Below are positions 12,684 to 25,510 of a DNA stretch of 64,000 bases, piece after piece. Under the pieces are notes generated by a model, which saw only the letters and a program-made list of their open reading frames with translations, made no database searches and was not told the DNA's origin. Origin of the DNA: Glycine soja (taxonomy: Eukaryota > Streptophyta > Magnoliopsida > Fabales > Fabaceae); NCBI RefSeq assembly GCF_004193775.1, contig NC_041002.1:2715261-2779260 (forward strand). Direction: 5' to 3'. Position numbers and translations under genes: made by a program. Position 1 is the stretch's first letter. The number at the start of each line of letters is the position of its first letter.

Positions 12684-13523
12684 GGGAATTCACCATGTTC
12701 GGTCAGGTCACTTGCTTAATTTCGGAATTAGAAGGGTAGAACTGTACAAGCCAAAGAGTCAAAAACCTAGTTGCTTTAAAATATGAATGATGATAATATT
12801 AATATAACAAATAAACGTATTTTATTTATTTTTGCTCAGAATATTTTTCTAGACTTTTTTAAAAAGAGAAAAATAAATGGAAGGTTAGGAAAGGGAAGTC
12901 AAACGAATATGTATAATTTGAACAAAAGAAAAATAAGTATTATATTGTGTTATAATTGTGGTTGATTAGAGAGTAATTTCTGTGACTTAAAATATTCATA
13001 AGAGTAAAATTTACAGGAATATTGTAGACTTTTGGCATTTTAATTTAGTTTGTGTTTGTATAAATATTTGTGATAATTTTTTCGTGCAATTGATTATTTC
13101 TCTTTTTTTTTTATCATGATTTCAACAGCATTCAGAAGTATTAAAGTAGAGATTTAAAAGAGGTCTTCAAAGCATTACCACGCCTAATTTGAATGTTAAG
13201 CATGAAAAATCCATTACAAGTCAAAAGAAATTGAGGGCATGTTTTAATTGACATTCTAATTAATGCCCATTGGTATGCTTGATTCTCATCTTAATCACAC
13301 TTCAACTCTAGAATTAATTTTTATAGATGCTAATGTCGGTATTGATTAAGAAATTAAAAAGAAAAATATTTTTCAGTGAAATATATAAAATTATTTTTTC
13401 TATGACTTTTTTTATATTTTCTTATGATTTTTATAATAAATATTTTTTAAAATTTTTTAATTAATACCTTAAGGTACTTCTTAACAAGACCCTTAACTTT
13501 CTTAATGTTTCTTACTTGTGACC

Positions 13524-13858
13524 AGAGATGACAAAATGGATCACTTGCCTTAATTTTGATTTAACTAGCTAACGTGTGTAAGTGGGTTAGGCTTGGCTAA
13601 ATTTTTAATAGATTACAAATTTTTTGATCCATTAGGTTCATTGAGCTACATCAAATTGCTCTAATTTTTTACGCATAAATTTATAGAAATTTCATAAAAA
13701 AGTAAAATAATAACTAATATCAAACCAAATAGACCTTGTTGTTTTCAAGTTAGCATCATAAGGGTATGGACAAATTAATTGAATTTTTTAAGTCTGAATT
13801 TCAAGAGTCTAACCTATGCCTTAATTATGAGTTGAATAGGTTCCATTTTGTCACCTCT
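13524..13858. mobile_element. hAT-like MITE
   Basis: Terminal inverted repeats of 17 bp with one mismatch: agagatgacaaaatgga on the left, agaggtgacaaaatgga in reverse complement on the right. The flanks cttgtgac and cttataac could be a decayed 8-bp target duplication (2 mismatches), the size made by hAT transposases. 335 bp, no coding potential. Confidence 0.65.
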
Positions 13859-14069
13859 ACTTATAACAAGTGTGATCATACTAATTTGTGAATTGCGGTT
13901 AGTCATGGTTCTGAATCGTGGTTTGCAACGACAAAGGTTTTTTGTCCCACTTCAATTTTGTCATAATTGTGCTATCTTGGCCTTTTGTCCTGCAATTTCT
14001 TCCAATGTTAAGGATTCCAACAAAATCCCAACTAGAATTTAGAATGCTAACAACGATTAATAAACTTTA

Positions 14070-14830
14070 TCTATAAAAACGATTAAACAACCTATAAATA
14101 GCTCTATTAGTTAAAATGAAGAATCCTATGAAAAGTTTTCATACGTTTCTCTCTCAAAACATTAACGTTGGTTGAAATTCAATATCGAAAAATCAACTTG
14201 TAAGATTCATTAAATCTCGATGGAGTTCTTTATTATCTTTTCTCTTTCTTTTATTTCTAATCCTTATATTCTGTAACTAAATCTTTGTGTTAGGGAAAGA
14301 TGAATAACATTCTAATTTAACTTTGTATGTTTAATTATTACTTCTATGTTTAATGTTCTTTTTGGATTTGCTACCTAGAGAGTCAACTGAGCAATTTAAA
14401 AATTGGTCTAGGATTACAACTTGAAGTTAATCACCATAATTGTTATCATCGTAGGAATAGGACTTGATAATTGTGAAATCTTACAAATCATTAGGCATAA
14501 ATAAAAGGGTTAATAGTATTAAACTCCTAAGGGATTATAATTTTTTTCTTAAATAAAAGGATTAATATATAGTTAAGGAATTTAATTTAATCCACACTTG
14601 CGAATTTAATCATCAGTTAAAAGGAATATTTTGGATTGAGAGTTGAATTAGACCTAATAGAAAGAGGAGTGAAATGATTCTAACTCTTAGCTCCTTTTGT
14701 TTCATTGTCTTTTACTCATGCATTGCGATTTTTGTGTTTCTTGTTCTAGTTTTTCTACATTTGTTCTGCTCTTTGATGTAAATATTTTTTTTCATCCAAA
14801 TCATACGTTTACATAGTGATTACTTTGAGA
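14070..14830. repeat. Possible decayed LTR-retrotransposon sequence
   Basis: This block has the texture of plant LTR/leader sequence: a 'cctataaatagctc' TATA-like start, then a run resembling an LTR leader, without reading frames. No paired LTR, primer-binding site or polyprotein fragment could be located, so this is a tentative label. Confidence 0.25.
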
Positions 14831-17800
14831 ATTGGTAATTGAAACACATTTTTCATAAGAATAATACTCATACTTCACTTGTTCAGTTTTCTCCCTACTA
14901 GCAGCGTGTTCTGTTCTTAATAGAATGTTGTAGAACACTATCAAGATACGTACGAATTGATATTTTCCTTTCCATATATTTGCAAAGGATTTTCAAAGAG
15001 TTCAAATAATGCTTAAACGAAAACAAAACAATATGTATTTTTCTAGTAATTTGGTCCCCCCGCCAAGGCTTACTTTATCTAACTACAATTTTTTCATTTT
15101 TAAGCAATTAAGCCATGCATTTCACGAGTGTAAGAAGATATATATACGAAAGGTTTTGGTTGGTTTAGTTGTCAAAGCATAAAAAACGCAAAGGCACGCA
15201 TCTTTGATCCCTCTTCATAATTATTTTATATAGATATATGCATGTGAACCATCTTCATCCAAAGTGACGACGATGAATATAGGTAGGCACAAGTATTAAA
15301 TATATACATAAATATTGTTAGCTAGATGTTATCTTCTTTGCTTCACTAATCTAGTCCTTAATGAAAATAAAAGAAATTATAGCTATTTTATTTTTTTTCA
15401 TTTTACTGTGGTAAGTTTTGCTGTATCTATAAAACATAATTATTAAGGCCACACGAATTGCTCCTTTGCAGAAAGCCAAGTATTTGCAGATTCATAAGTT
15501 GAGGATAGCAGAATATGGAACTTATCTTAAAAACAGGAATTTAACAGTAAATAATACACCATCACAAGAGTTTATATGGTGTAACTGAGAGGCCACGTCA
15601 TGTTGTGCAGTCATATATATCAAGTCCTATTCATACATAGCAATCTGAATGGAACTAATGGGTTCCACAACCAGTTGCAAGGATAACCTTGACCCGGTGC
15701 TGAGATGCTCCATGTGGGTCCCACTTTAGGTCTATTTTTGAGATGGCATAATGTACTTGGACCTCTTCATTCATTTCTTTTCCTTTTTTTATTATTTAAT
15801 ATATGTTGATTATATTAAAACGTATCCATATCCCTTAGTACGTATGATTCTCAAATTTTAAAAAATAGAGAAACACAAATGAATTTCTTTTTTGATAAAA
15901 TAATATTAAATTTGGAATTTAGTGCATACAATTATTTTAATATTTCTTTTACACGAATTCAGACAATTTAAATAATTGCATATATTGTATTTTGTTTGTA
16001 TGAATGTAAACATCTTTCACGTGAATTTTTGTACTTTTTTTTTTTAGATTTTGTTGTTTTCCTATTTTTCAAAGATAATATTTAGTTTTGGGAGCACACG
16101 GATAATATTTATTTAAAAATAAATAAATAAATAATGTGGCACAGTATTATAAGAAAGGGAAATTGGCATGAATCAAGATATGGTGCTTGGTGATAGCTAG
16201 AGAGGCAGGGTATGATGATGGATGACAATTTAAAGCTTTTTTCATTGGAGAACGGAACGGACCATGTGGTCCTTCGAGTGCCACGGTCAATTCCCCTTGT
16301 ATATATGCACAATTCCCATTACAATTTACAATATCTTCTACAATGATACCATGAATATACTACTGTCTATAATTGGACGCATCTAATTCTTGGATGAAAT
16401 TAACGTGGGTAGTTGGCTTAACCAATATCTCTTAATCTATTCTCAAGTTGAACAATGAATATATGAGAATATAGGATTTGGTTTCTTTGGGGTCTCTTCT
16501 CATGTTATCTTATGTTTTCTTTTTATTATTATACAACTTTTATAATTTTTAAAATTAAATATTACTATTAAAGATTAACACACCTGTTATGCAATGGTAT
16601 TTTAATGGGACAAAACAAGAACAATATAAAAAGAAACAACAGAAAAATCAAATTTAAGAATATTTATGATTTGGACAAATCATTGATAGACACCTCTACA
16701 ATGTTAATAAAAATTAAGATAAGATATTTAGATTTGTACATAGAACGAGGCATCAGCAGATAAGAATATAAATTTCTTAAAAAAGAAAAAAAATGTAGGG
16801 CAATAAATTCTTTATCTTTCAAAATGTCAAAACCATCTTATAAGTAGTAGTGTTAAGTGTTTGTTAAGTGTTCACTAACAAAGATTATGTGTTTGAATTT
16901 AATTTTTATACACTATTAGAGTAAAAATAATGATTGCATTATAAATAAATAAAAAACTATAACAAACATAATTTATTAAATAGATATTATAAAAGTAGAA
17001 AAAGCTCACCATACTTATAAATTTGAGATTAGATTTACATGATTGATACATGAGTATTTTCTTTTACATTTTACTAACAAAAGTTTTGATAACTCTAATT
17101 CTTAAAAATTATTTTGTCATCAAAGTTTTAATTATACACACAAACCAGCACAAGAGTTTATTAAACATATTCTTTGGTACAACTAAAGGGGAAGAAAGAT
17201 AATGACATGACAAATAAAACTAATTCCTCTAATAAAACAAATAAAACTAACATGACGTCAAAAGGAGAGAATTCAATTCTGATGATGATAAACTTTTTTT
17301 TTTCCAGAATGATAATGATGAGAAGCTTAAATATTTGAGTTATATGATTCATTTTTTTCCTTTTTTACATATTTTTTGTCTTACTTTTATATTTTTTTTG
17401 CCATTACTTTACACTCATTTTTCTTCTTTTTCCTATTTCTACTGTGTTGTAAGAAAATTTGTATAAATTTAAAGTAGAATTATATTTTCTCTAAATAACT
17501 TACAAGAGGTTTAGGTAACAATTCATTTTTTTAGCTCATTTTCTTTTACTTTTAATTTTTTTCACTTTTAAATCTAAATATTAAAAAAAACACTACTTAT
17601 TGAGAAATTTTAACTTAAAAACAAATTTCAGACTTAAAAAATAAAAAACTACCAAATAACTTTAATTTAAAATTTAAAAGGTTTTATTTTATTTTAACTT
17701 TAAAATAATTTGTAAAGTCTAAAAGAATTAGGTCAAATGGTACCTTAATATTTTCCTACACATTGTCCCCATTAGTTATGAACAAGACTATAGATTCCCA

Positions 17801-18873
17801 TGCATACTTTTTCATCAAGAAATAGGAAGCCAATTAATTTTTTTTTGAGAGAATAAAACACTAGTGAACAAAATAAAAATGCAAGGCTAGCTACTGCTTT
17901 CATCAAATATAAATATGATAACCTTTAGGAAAAAGAATGAGAGACAAACAGTGTCAAGTTCATGGATGAGTACTCCAGGCGATAAGCCTCCACAAAGTTG
18001 TTTATGCTTTTCTACTGGATAAGTCTAGATATGATATAAAGATAATATATTATAATTGATCGATTTATCAATTTTTTTTCTCTTTTCGTTTACTTAATTT
18101 GTCCTGGCATGCGATCCCTAGAATCACGATCCTATATAATTAGTTTTCAATTAGCTAGTAGGTTTAGCTTATAGATTAAATGTTTGTAATTGTAATATAA
18201 TGCTGAAGGTACAAATTTAAAGATCGTGTTAAACATTCGATCGTTAATGGATTAAAATGTACCAGTTAATTATAGTAAGAGGGTTCTATTTATAAATATC
18301 GCATAAATCAAATCTCGTTTTATGGATTAAAGTTTGATACTTTTCATAAAGAACATTTCGACAAGAATGAGATATGATATGAAAAATCAATGAAAATGAT
18401 ATTTAAGAATATTTAAGTGTAACTCTCTTTGGAAATGTTCTTTCGATGGTTGCTTATCGAAAATAGGTGAAGGAAAGTTTCATCAAGTGGTGGTTTATGA
18501 GAAGACTAGTTTTTTTTTTTTTTTTAGGATTACTCTTTTTTATGAGAGTTAACTTTGACAAAAGTTGGTTTGATGATTACGCACATGCAATTGGAAGTGC
18601 TTAGAAAGAAACTCAAGTTTAAATTCAAAGATGCGATTTCAATGTTTTTCCTGCAAAAGACCATACGAAACAAGTGATGTTGTTAGACAAGTATTTAATA
18701 AACTGTTGCAGTTAAAATCATATGATTCAAGTGTTATTAATTAAAATTCTATAAATAAGACGTTCGATAGGCTTTCATGGGTAAAATTTTACCTAATTTT
18801 TTAATCAGAATATCTTTTAAAAAATTATTCAAGAGAAAATAAGTAATAACATGAGTTATTAGTTAAAAGTTGT
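14831..18873. other. Gene-free spacer with two less AT-rich islands
   Basis: No gene was recognised. Islands at about 15,560-15,790 and 16,110-16,330 differ from the surrounding AT-rich DNA in base composition and complexity. The second contains a perfect 6-bp-arm palindrome (ggaccatgtggtcc). They could be conserved noncoding elements, old exons or RNA precursors; nothing in them matches a microRNA I know. Confidence 0.4.
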
Positions 18874-19370
18874 AACATTTATTACAACTTCTTATTTTTT
18901 TTATTTTTGTTTTAACTGAAATCATAAAAAAACATTTAAATAAAACAATATTAAAAATATATAACATGTTTTAAATAATAAAAAATTAAAATAAATTAAT
19001 AACCTATTAAATAAAATCATAAGAAAATATACTAATAAATAAATCAAATTAATATTATATATTATACATTGAAATAACTTTTTTAAAATTAAAAAAATAA
19101 AGCATAAAATTTATAAAATTTTTTAAAAAGTTTATGACTTCAAAGTCATAAACCTTAAAAAAATAAAATAAAAAGATTTTACGACTTTAAGTGGTAAAAA
19201 AATTTAACTAAAGTTATGATTTTAATATAAAGGTTTTATGACTTTTTTTTTAAGTCGTAAAACCCAAAAAAAATTATGACTTTAAAATTATAAAAAAATT
19301 AAACTAAAGTCATAAATAATTTTACGATTTCAGTTAAAAAAAATAAAAAAATAAAAAGTTGTAACAATGT
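18874..19370. mobile_element. Inverted-repeat element with 'gactt/aagtc' internal repeats
   Basis: Arms at 18874-18928 and 19321-19370 are inverted copies. The left contains attacaacttcttatt and ttttaactgaaatcat; the right contains the complements gatttcagttaaa and aagttgtaac. The interior repeats short palindromic units built on tcataa / ttatga / aagtc at least six times. No coding remnant. Likely a MITE or foldback element. Confidence 0.6.
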
Positions 19371-20956
19371 ATGTCTCTTTATATCAGTTAAAAAAAGTCA
19401 TGATAACCATGTCTTTTTATATTAAATCACTTTCACTTAAATTCTCATCATTTATGTCACACTTATTGGTTCAAAAATTATAATATATGTATTGGGTCCG
19501 CTTTTAATGAATTTTATTTTTATTTAATTTATTTTTCTACACTTTCTCTTAACCTTTTAATTTTTTTTAATATTTATTTCTTCTCAAAACTTTACTCTTT
19601 CCAATCCATGTTTTTCATTACAAGCTAAAACAAAATACTTTGTATTACCATAAGAAACATTATTATTGAAGTTATAATTACTATTTTTGTTAATTTTAGA
19701 CAATTGTCTTAAGTTGAAAACTAACATATGCTTTTTTTGATAAAAAAAAAAACTTAAATCGAAATTGAATTTTGTCTCATGATCAAAAATGTTATTTGTT
19801 AATCAAATTAGCATGAAAATATAGTTGTATAGATTAGAATTTATCAAAAACACTTCTACAATTTCACAATTAACAAATTAACATAACCAATGAAACTAAT
19901 TGTCATAACTTTTGATGTTAAGAGCAAATCTCAAAGAAAATTACATGTTATTAAAAAGTGGTAAAATGATTAACAACTCATTAGACTAGCCTGTTTAACT
20001 CATATTTTCCGATAAGTCAGACTATTGATGTATTTAACCCACTAATTCATTCGGCCTGTCCCCTTTCAACTTCCCAAAATTTGGATTTGTAATAGAGTGG
20101 CATAAGCCAACCTGTTGAGTTAATTTTTTTAAAACTTGGTAAAGGATAGCAAGAAATTAGAATATCAAATTAGGAATAATAAAGTTAAAACTATTAGGTG
20201 AATAAGTGAAAAGGATAATATATAGTTAACAGGTAATTAACTTATTTTTGTATATATTATTTTATTATTATTGGTGGAGGAAATCAGTCTGGAGGTCCTA
20301 ATCACATAAATTAATCAGAGATAAAAAAAATAAAATGACATTTCACTTGGTAATTTTCCTTCAAGAAATTGATGCTGCTGAGGTCCCTCAATTACCATGG
20401 CGGTGATAGCTTTCATTCCGTCAACTCCCAAACATATGCTCTTATGGGGTCTACTCCTACGTTGGCTCACTTTCTCCCATTTTGTTTGTATATATTCTAA
20501 TTTTAAACGGATAATGTGATATTGAGATAATCTTAAAAGAAATAAAAATACCGGTAACTATTTAGACTATTTATTTTATTATTATTATATATAAAATATC
20601 CATCAATTTTATTAATTAATTATTTTTAATATAATCTCTTTTCATAATTATATATATTTTTTCATCTGCACAACTTAAATAGGCTTTTTTAAAAAAATAC
20701 GAATTCAGATTAATACCACTCTACGTGTTTCCTTTTATTAAAAAGCATGAACCGTATATAGGAGTCAAATTTCATCCACAAGATTATAAATTTATATTAT
20801 TATGATTATTGCTTGTATTCTTTCCTTTTATTAAAAATGAAAAGGCATCAAGCATATCCGCCGCCTTCTTCTTGATCTGACGCAAAGGCAGAATATAATA
20901 GTGCACTTTGCCAAATTCATTGACTTTATTTTAATTTTGAATAAATTATAATTATA
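19371..20956. other. AT-rich spacer
   Basis: No gene was seen. A short less AT-rich island lies at about 20,340-20,480. The segment 19,970-20,140 has loose 'gacta...aaccca' repeat texture, but no paired ends were found. Confidence 0.45.
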
Positions 20957-21812
20957 ACAAATCACCGAGATATTTATTTCATTTATTTAATTTTATAAAC
21001 ATTATTTATATGAATTATTAATAAGAGTTATTAATTTTTAAATTATAAAATTTATAATTAAAATAAAATATTTAATATTTAATTTTATATATATTTATTT
21101 TTAATATAAAAACTAATAAATTATCATATATATAATTATTTATTTTATTGTAATTTTTTAAAAAATTACACTAACTTTATACAGATTATTTTTAAAATTT
21201 GTTTTATGTAATTTATACCTATTACATAAATTTAAAATAATATTTCAATAAGAAAAAATAAAAAATTTATTACATGTTATAACTAAAAAAAAAATTTATT
21301 ATTACATGTTATAACTAAAATAAAAATTTATTACATGTTATAAAATTTATACCTATTACATAAATTTATTACATTTATTACAAAAATAATAACACATAAG
21401 TTTTTTTAAAAATTAAATATTAAAAGCTTATTAATTTATATAATTAGAATAAAATAATATACATTTGAAAATAAATTTACGTAATTTGTATAATCTACAT
21501 ATTAATTAATGGAATTATATTGATTTCTACAATTAGAGTAAAAATAATTTGTATATTAAAATAAATTTAAATAATAATTTATCTAAATAATTTATATATT
21601 AATGTATGAAAATTAATTACAAATTAGTAAAATTAAAATAATAATATGTAAACTATTCAAAATAAAATTATATAAAATGATATAAATTATAATTTATTAT
21701 ATTAAATATTTTTTAATTTATAAATTTTATAATTTAAAGAAATTAATAATTTTTTATTAAGGATATATATAAAATAATATTTATAAATTTAACGTATTTT
21801 AGTGATTTATTT
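20957..21812. mobile_element. Long-TIR non-autonomous transposon (about 856 bp, arms about 150 bp)
   Basis: The left arm starts caaatcaccgagatattta, and the right arm in reverse complement starts aaaataaatcactaaaata. The pairing can be followed inward for roughly 150 bp through shared blocks such as ttataaacattattta / ttataaatattatttta, attattaataa, and taaattataaaatttataa. The interior is nearly pure A/T, with a tandem repeat at 21256-21350. There is no coding capacity. The arm length suits a Mutator-like MITE or foldback element. Confidence 0.6.
21256..21350. repeat. Tandem repeat, about 35-40 bp unit, three copies
   Basis: The motif 'atttattacatgttata' recurs three times in about 95 bp, separated by 'actaaaa'-type linkers, with a further degenerate 'attacataaatttatt' run after it. 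It lies in the interior of the long-TIR element. Confidence 0.7.
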
Positions 21813-23652
21813 TTAATTTTATTTTTCAATTTTTTTAAAAAATTAATTTAATTTTCAAATGTTTTTATTTAAATTAATTTAATTATTTCAGTCAAATTAT
21901 GTTGTAATCTTGAGGATCAACTTGAATGCATTTTAAAAATTTTGAAAATTAAATTAAAAATTTTAAAATAATTAAATTGGTGTTTTTTAAAAATTTGAAA
22001 ACTAAATTAAATGTTATGAAAACTTAGAATCAAATTAAAAATTTTAAAATAATTTCAAAATCAAATTAATAATTAAACCTTAAAAGAAAATTAAACATCA
22101 CATTTTTTTTTTTATAAAATCACCTTCGTCCCTCACTCCTGACCTAGCCATATCAGTACTATTTGTTCCAATGAAGCCCAGCAAGTGCTCCCAGGTTAAT
22201 TCTCTTCCCCCACGCATAATAAAAATATAAATACTTCATAGATTTATAATATGCCTGAAAATGAAGCGGGGATTGGATGCGTGATGCTCTCTTCTTTTCC
22301 CAATTTCCTTCTTATTTTGAATGAAATCTTAGAATGAATATTGTGAAAATCCTAAAAACTAGTTCAAGGGTGGGTGAGGGTTGTCCCTCCTATTTTAATG
22401 TGAAATTATTTTTAATTGATGTAGGACTTAAATTATTTTTAACATGAAATCATAGGATACGTGATATTTTAATGTTTTGCTTATATATTTTAAGATGATT
22501 CTTATTTAGAGATGTAATTTGTCACGGATACTTATATTCTTATTTGACATATGCAAAATAATTAATAAAATATTTTTATACTAATATTAAATAGAGTAAA
22601 TTGTACAAAGTGAATTAATTATGTTTACTTAGAGACATTTAAATTACATTGCACTCCTTTGATTTTAAAATTATACTTTCTTTTATTAGAAGATAAAGTG
22701 CGTTAATTATCTTTTAACATAATTTAATATAAACTAACATCTTAACAATAGTAAATAACGAAGAACAATCTTTTCTAATGAATTTATTTCACTCTATATA
22801 ACTTTTAATGTTATCAACTAACTTTAAATATTGTATTATCAATTTTAGAAATTTACAAAATAAAAAGTTTTAAACACACTCACTATGGTTTTTGAAAGCC
22901 TTTGCTTGTCTAATTTCAGTAAATTTATATATTTTATTAAAATATAGATATTTGATAAATGCGCTTCTAAAATCTTCATTTCATATTTTAAAATCTAAAG
23001 TCAATAACCAATAAGAATTTAAATCTAGCCTGATTTTGTTAAAGTGTGTCAAAGAAAGAAAAAAATAACTTTTTTAGAAGTTTGTTAACGTTAAAATAGA
23101 TTAAAATAAACCTGATATTAATATCTTAAAAGGTATAACTATGAGAAGAATGCAACTTATCAAATTAAATTCTTAAAAATACAATTTTATTTAATACTTA
23201 AAAAAAGAGTTTTACCATTTAGAATGTTTATATCTTAATGCAGCTCGAACATAATTACTGATATCTGTCAACTGTAAAAAAAAAAATTATAAGGATGTAA
23301 AAATAACATTATAAGTGATGTTTAATTAAGAATCTCTTAGAATTAGTAAATCACACGACAAAGATGATGAGCCTCATAACTAGTCACTTGGACACTTGTT
23401 GTAATGCTGATGAAGGAATGGAGGTGACGAACAGCCACCATCTACTGCTACTACTTTCCTCATCTTAATTCAGAGATTGTTAGTTAATGGTTTAATTTTC
23501 CTGGAGATTTCCAACTATATATCGTATCCCATGCAGACATTCCTCCATATCTCTAGAAGTTGGAATATTGTTTTAGACTCAGACGCAGTCACATAAATTG
23601 TATCTAAAAACTTTAAGTGTTCAGTGTCTGCCATATATACTATTAGATTTGG

Positions 23653-23689
<37 letters not shown>

Positions 23690-24235
23690 CTAGAGAGTTG
23701 CTGGAATATACCTCTCGGATCTTCCTTTTGCACCACTTAGTGATCAGATATGGGGAGCTGCTGTCCAAATAGGAATATGGATATTGGTTGTGTGATGGTG
23801 TGGGCCCCACTATATGGTTTTTGGTTCCATGAATGGCATAAAGGATTACCCTCCTTGTTTTGTGAATTGTGATCAACTTGAAGGAATGAAGGAAGGAAGA
23901 TAATTGTTGTAATTGTTTTTGTTTGACATTTATTTGTTTAATTGATAATGTTGAGAACTGTTGCGATAATGGTTTGCAACTAAAAAAGAGAGCTATATAA
24001 GACGTGAAATTTATTTTTTAAGAGAAAAATCTTTTCTCTTAATTAATACTGCCCATAAACTAATTAATAATTTTTTTCGGAATGTTTTTAGTAAAAACAA
24101 TATTAACAATTAATGATATTTTTGGAACCTAGCCATCTTGTTGGTTGGGTCAGCCTTCCGAGCATGATTTGCACTTCCATATGAAAGAAGTTTATATGTG
24201 TTAACTCGTTGACAAGTATATCAATTTGTTATAAT
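21813..24235. other. AT-rich spacer with less AT-rich islands
   Basis: No gene was recognised. Islands of higher complexity occur at about 22,110-22,300 and 23,340-23,880; the latter includes a 'gtgggccccac' palindrome. Open frames across the TA repeat near 23,650 are artefacts of the repeat. Confidence 0.45.
23654..23686. repeat. (TA)n microsatellite
   Basis: About 33 bp of uninterrupted TA dinucleotide, interrupting the less AT-rich island at 23.3-23.9 kb. Confidence 0.95.
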
Positions 24236-24239
24236 TAGT

Positions 24240-25510
24240 AAAATAAAACGAACGTTTGAGTGTTGAATCCGTATAAACTCTATTTATAATTAAATTGATG
24301 CAAATCTAATTTTCAAGCAATTGATAGAGTAAAAGAGATAAGAAATTGTAACTAAGAAATTAAAGGGAAAAGTAAAAGACAAGAAAATAAACAATAATTT
24401 AAATGTGAAGGATGAATTCATAATGCAAATGTGTTGGAGCCTAACATGTCAAAACTAATTGTGATGTAATGTTAATAATTTTTCTCTATATAATGCTATC
24501 CAATTTTTACCCGCATTTACTATGATACTCTATCTTTGGTGCCTAATTTATTTATTTTTTCTCCCAAATTCTTTTGTAAAGATAAATAGTAAACCCCATT
24601 AAGTATAAAAATGTATGATATAAGCTAAACAAACATCACTCTATTTCTAGACATGATTTCATTTAGGTGTTCTTTCCCAATTCTCTAAAAAATAACCATT
24701 TTACAAAGCATTACTTCCTAAATAATACATGAGCGTGGGTGATCAGATTACAATCAATAACAATAAAGCATAAAAAGAACAATAAAACTAAAATTGCATT
24801 AAATAAATAGTAATGAATAGTTACATTATAAGAGTTTGACCTGTAAGCTCCCAAGAATAGGACTTTAGCCTCTCATAATCATGAGAGACTTTTCACTTTA
24901 TGGCTGATAGGGATAGAAGAAAGAAAAATATGGATAAAGGAAGAGGGGAGAATGGCTAAAGAAAGATGGTTTTTCCTATTAGAGATGCTCAGACTTTGGG
25001 TGTATTCAATGGAGAGCTTTGAGTTTCGTTGTGTCTTCCTATTTTGCTTCCTACTCCTTTTATAAGTCCAAAGTAGCTTAAAATTCATGCGACCTCGCAC
25101 TAATCACGTCCTTTTGCGATTCGATGATCACTCGCTTAGTGCAACGACATCTGGGGTGAGTATGGTGGCGATCACGCGCTAAGAGCGCCTTTGGGATTCT
25201 TTATGGGCCTTCTTCACACTAAGCTTGAGCTAATCGCTTAGCGAGTTGACACGATAGGCCTGTCTTGTGTGTTGAACGAGTTATCCTAATCTTTAACTTT
25301 TTCTTCACGTTTTTGTATTAATTTTTCTTCCAAAGTACTTATAATTTTCTTTTTTTGAATTTTGCTGGTCAAGAATTAAAATCCTCATTATTTCATTAAA
25401 AACAACAGTAAAATAGAAAAATTTTAATCATTTTTAATTAAAATTGATTATCAATTAAACCCAAATTTCATAATTATCAACATGCGAAAGAAACTTTAAT
25501 CCTCAAAGTG
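24240..25510. repeat. Dispersed repeat fragment (unclassified, soybean-type)
   Basis: The segment around 25,100-25,260 contains repeated 'cgcttag' / 'gctaag' motifs (cgcttagtgc, cgcgctaagagcgc, cgcttagcgag). These are characteristic of a high-copy repeat I associate with soybean, together with the 'atgggccttcttc' and 'attttgctggtcaag' stretches to its right. The left part (from about 24,240) shows a non-coding leader-like sequence of the same repeat. No polyprotein domain is present, so class and strand are not assigned. Copy number could not be checked. Confidence 0.45.

Noticed and set aside
15560..16330. Possible microRNA precursors in the two islands
   Set aside because: Compared by eye with common plant microRNAs (families 156-172, 319, 390-399 and legume 1507-1510, 2118); no match and no long precursor-like stem seen.
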